From Ramazzottius varieornatus (taxonomy: Eukaryota > Tardigrada > Eutardigrada > Parachela > Ramazzottiidae): a DNA stretch of 64,000 nt. Location of the stretch: positions 4,170,554 through 4,234,553 of the forward strand of contig BDGG01000004.1 of the NCBI GenBank assembly GCA_001949185.1. Reading direction: 5' to 3'. A program made the position numbers and the translations under genes. Positions 61,751 through 64,000 of the stretch are shown piece by piece (positions within the stretch are counted from its first letter, which is position 1; every line of letters starts with the position of its first letter). The notes below the pieces were generated by a model, which searched no databases, was not told the origin of the DNA, and saw only the letters and a program-made list of their open reading frames with translations.

Positions 61751-64000
61751 CTGAAACCACACAAAAAGTCAAAAGATACACTTGGAGAAAACACAAAGTG
61801 ATTAATGTAAACCCGTGTAGAAGCAAGCAGTCATCTGTCTGATGTGAAGAACTGAAAATCGTGACATATTCGATCAAGACTGTCAGGGTTCAACTGTTCA
61901 ACCAATCAATGGTACAATTCCCTTGCATCTCAAGGTGTCGCAAGACTCTCGCATGACATGACAGTATGTCAGCGCTGCCAAGCTCGATTCTTTCGTGACC
62001 TTTTGTACTCGCCATCTTACTTTGGAAACGCCCAGAATGTTTCTGTTTTGTCTGAGAGCTCTCCGATGCTTCTCCAGAGATTTTTCTCCCCGTAGTTGGT
62101 TGATCTTGGTGTATGCAAAAACAAAAATTCCGAATGCCTGTTTCTGACTTGTCAAAGTGGTCAAATTCACTTATCCAGTGTTACCAAACTTCTTTGCTCA
62201 ATGCATGAATCTAAAGTGGGGCATCAAGCCACCTCAGTTCTTCCTTGCGGTGCTGTCGGTAGCGATAGCGGATGCCCGTCAGCGGAGCGTGGCTGTTTAC
62301 TTGCAGTTTTGTACGTTTCGTTTTCGCAAACGGTCATCCGCATCCGCTGCTGACGGCACTCGAAAGGAAGAACGCAGGTTCAATATCGTCCATTGAGTGA
62401 AGAAGTTTGTTGTCACAAACTATGCTGAAGTCCATGCGCGGTCCGTTGTTCTGGAAGACCACTCGGCAGACGCTCGTACTTCTATAGCCATCTCCCGAAT
62501 GATAAACCGAACTGTTACTGTCTAAAAGCGCACCTGTCGCCCCCCAGTTTGTAATACTGTAACAGGAAAATCTCACCGGTCGTCTAATTTGAAGTGGCTG
62601 AGACCGTGTGGCTGATGTTGGGTCCCACAGTGGATCACGAAGCCTCTGCCCTATTCTGCAAGTGCCATCTGTTCTACCTGCTCCTGCCTGTGCGGGAGGA
62701 TGAGGGTGTTTCCCAGACCGAAAATAGTTCTAGTGCAAACAGCTGACTTACATCCCTATTGCTGTGTGGTGGATCGTGCTAGCGCAACTGGGCTCGTACT
62801 ACAGATTACTTGTGCCTAATTTATACTTACTCGCGGGTAGGTTGAGGTTCCTGGATTATACATCGCGCAGGTCCGACGACGATATTCACAACGAGATAGA
62901 AAGAGAGACAGAGACTTTTATTCGGTATCCTATGTAGGTTACTTAAACAAGAATTTCACAGTTTTTACGCTCGATTGCTATCGTATACGTGCAGCGTGCA
63001 GAAAGTGGCGTACGAGCGATGCTCCTCCGCTACATGCAGCATATCAGACACTCGAACTCTCACAGAGTCGTGCGGTCAAAACGCTATCTCCATATGTCAG
63101 TATCTAGTAGATTTTAGCACAAACTGTTTGGGGGACTGTGTACATGTGAGCGGAAGTTTATAGGCCATAGAACGCATGACCGATTTATCCTTTGGGTGGC
63201 AGCTAGTGTGCGATTACCATGTACCTGCTTAATTGTCAAGTTTTATGCACATGTCCACAGAGCGTCTAGCTGTCACATGGGCCCTATATAGCGACGGTTC
63301 TAACTGTGCCAGCGAATGAGAAACTAGGCGAGAATATCTAATGCTGTAATGATCACCAACAACTTGTGACGGAAGTAATTTCCCCCCAGGACACCATCCT
63401 TCATAACAGATACGTGGCGCAGTACTGCACGGAGGACCGACGGACAGCGCAGTAGCCCCATCGCATACCAGTATACCGGTTCTGTACCGGGTTTCTATAA
63501 CAACGTGAAAGATCGCAGTGTGGTAGAACTAGTTTAGCTAGCTGTCTAAAGTCCAAGCGGCGGGAAACGCCCTGCATTCAATAACAACCTCTGACCCTGT
63601 GCGTTCTCGAGATGCAGCTGCAGACATGTAACTCTGCTTCGCTTGTCGAAATGCATTGCAAGCTCAGCTAAAGCGGCGTCTCGTATCAATCAACACCATG
63701 CCTTTGTCGGCGGTGTTTTAAGATTTGCAGGATGGCCCTATTGCGCTTCATCACCACCACGTCCCGATATGGGCCACGGTCCTTGCGTAAAAAATGACCC
63801 ACTCTCGTTCATTCCCGATCGGTCAGATCGCTTGGAACTGGGCATCGAGCAGAACAATGAGTAGTAAAGCTGCGGTGGGAGGTACAGATTTATTATGGGG
63901 TCAAGACCCAGGACGAGTGTAACGATACGACGCTCGTGGCGGCGCGAATTAGTCGATCTCGATTGCACGCGAGTTTTTAGCGAGGGCTTGACAGTATTGT
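61751..64000. other. Upstream flank of the zinc-finger gene
   Basis: Apart from the candidate exon at 62021-62104 I see no supported gene. A minus-strand frame starting MDDIEPAFFLSSAVSSG near 62.39 kb has no matching splice partner. Presumably holds the zinc-finger promoter. Confidence 0.45.
62021..62104 (-). CDS. Possible upstream exon of the zinc-finger gene
   Basis: A frame reading INQLRGEKSLEKHRRALRQN then RNILGVSK ends at a strong donor (AAA|GTAAGATG). Its phase matches the next exon exactly, giving GVSK|GLNFHMDFQTLG. The acceptor side (ACACCAAG) is T-rich upstream but weak. No start codon was found further up, so it may be a coding exon with a missing first exon, an untranslated exon, or chance. 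Confidence 0.35.

Noticed and set aside
1-64000. tRNA, rRNA, CRISPR arrays, bacterial operons or integrated viral genes
   Set aside because: A scan by eye for T-arm motifs (GGTTCGAAxCC), direct-repeat arrays and polymerase or capsid-like frames gave nothing convincing. Spliced metazoan genes throughout argue against contamination.

Overview
This is a stretch of animal nuclear genome. Every recognisable gene is split by GT-AG introns, many only about 40-100 nt long, and the products are metazoan-type proteins. The short introns, moderate base composition and gene set suggest a compact invertebrate genome. The phylum cannot be read from the sequence with confidence.

Layout. 1-5.6 kb: no supported gene, one hairpin and one foldback element. 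5.64-7.61 kb (minus): a decayed partial copy of the 3' end of the large cadherin gene that lies about 11.5 kb away. 8.7-16.6 kb (plus): a BAZ1A/BAZ1B (Acf1/WSTF) chromatin-remodelling subunit with WAC-like, DDT, WSD and PHD parts but no bromodomain. 17.3-36.1 kb (minus): a complete FAT-like giant cadherin in 35 coding exons, about 4767 residues, with signal peptide, 34 cadherin repeats, EGF-LamG-EGF x4, one membrane span and a cytoplasmic tail of about 430 residues. 36.2-47.1 kb: an 11-kb gap between two divergent genes, with no well-supported gene. 47.1-56.8 kb (plus): a HECTD1 E3 ubiquitin ligase in 25 exons, about 2365 residues, apparently without the MIB/HERC2 module. 57.3-61.7 kb (minus): a C2H2 zinc-finger protein with about 11 atypical fingers, family uncertain. 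61.8-64 kb: one possible upstream exon, otherwise nothing supported.

Exon boundaries were derived by hand from splice signals, reading-frame continuity and similarity to family members known to me. The sum of exon lengths is in frame for each of the four main genes. BAZ1-like and the cadherin converge at their 3' ends, as do HECTD1 and the zinc-finger gene; the cadherin and HECTD1 diverge from the 11-kb gap. The four genes do not form an obvious pathway: two are probably nuclear, one is a ubiquitin ligase, and one is a membrane adhesion and polarity protein.

The most notable unexplained structure is a family of short foldback elements of about 95-140 bp, with terminal inverted repeats of about 50 bp and a shared core GTGGCGCAC. 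Eight copies and one fragment are visible; seven of the eight, and the fragment, lie inside introns, and all four genes carry at least one. Other points of interest are the cadherin partial duplication with an almost unchanged intronic block, the missing bromodomain and MIB/HERC2 modules, several stop-free introns whose length is a multiple of three, and a near-perfect 50-bp inverted repeat about 600 bp upstream of HECTD1.
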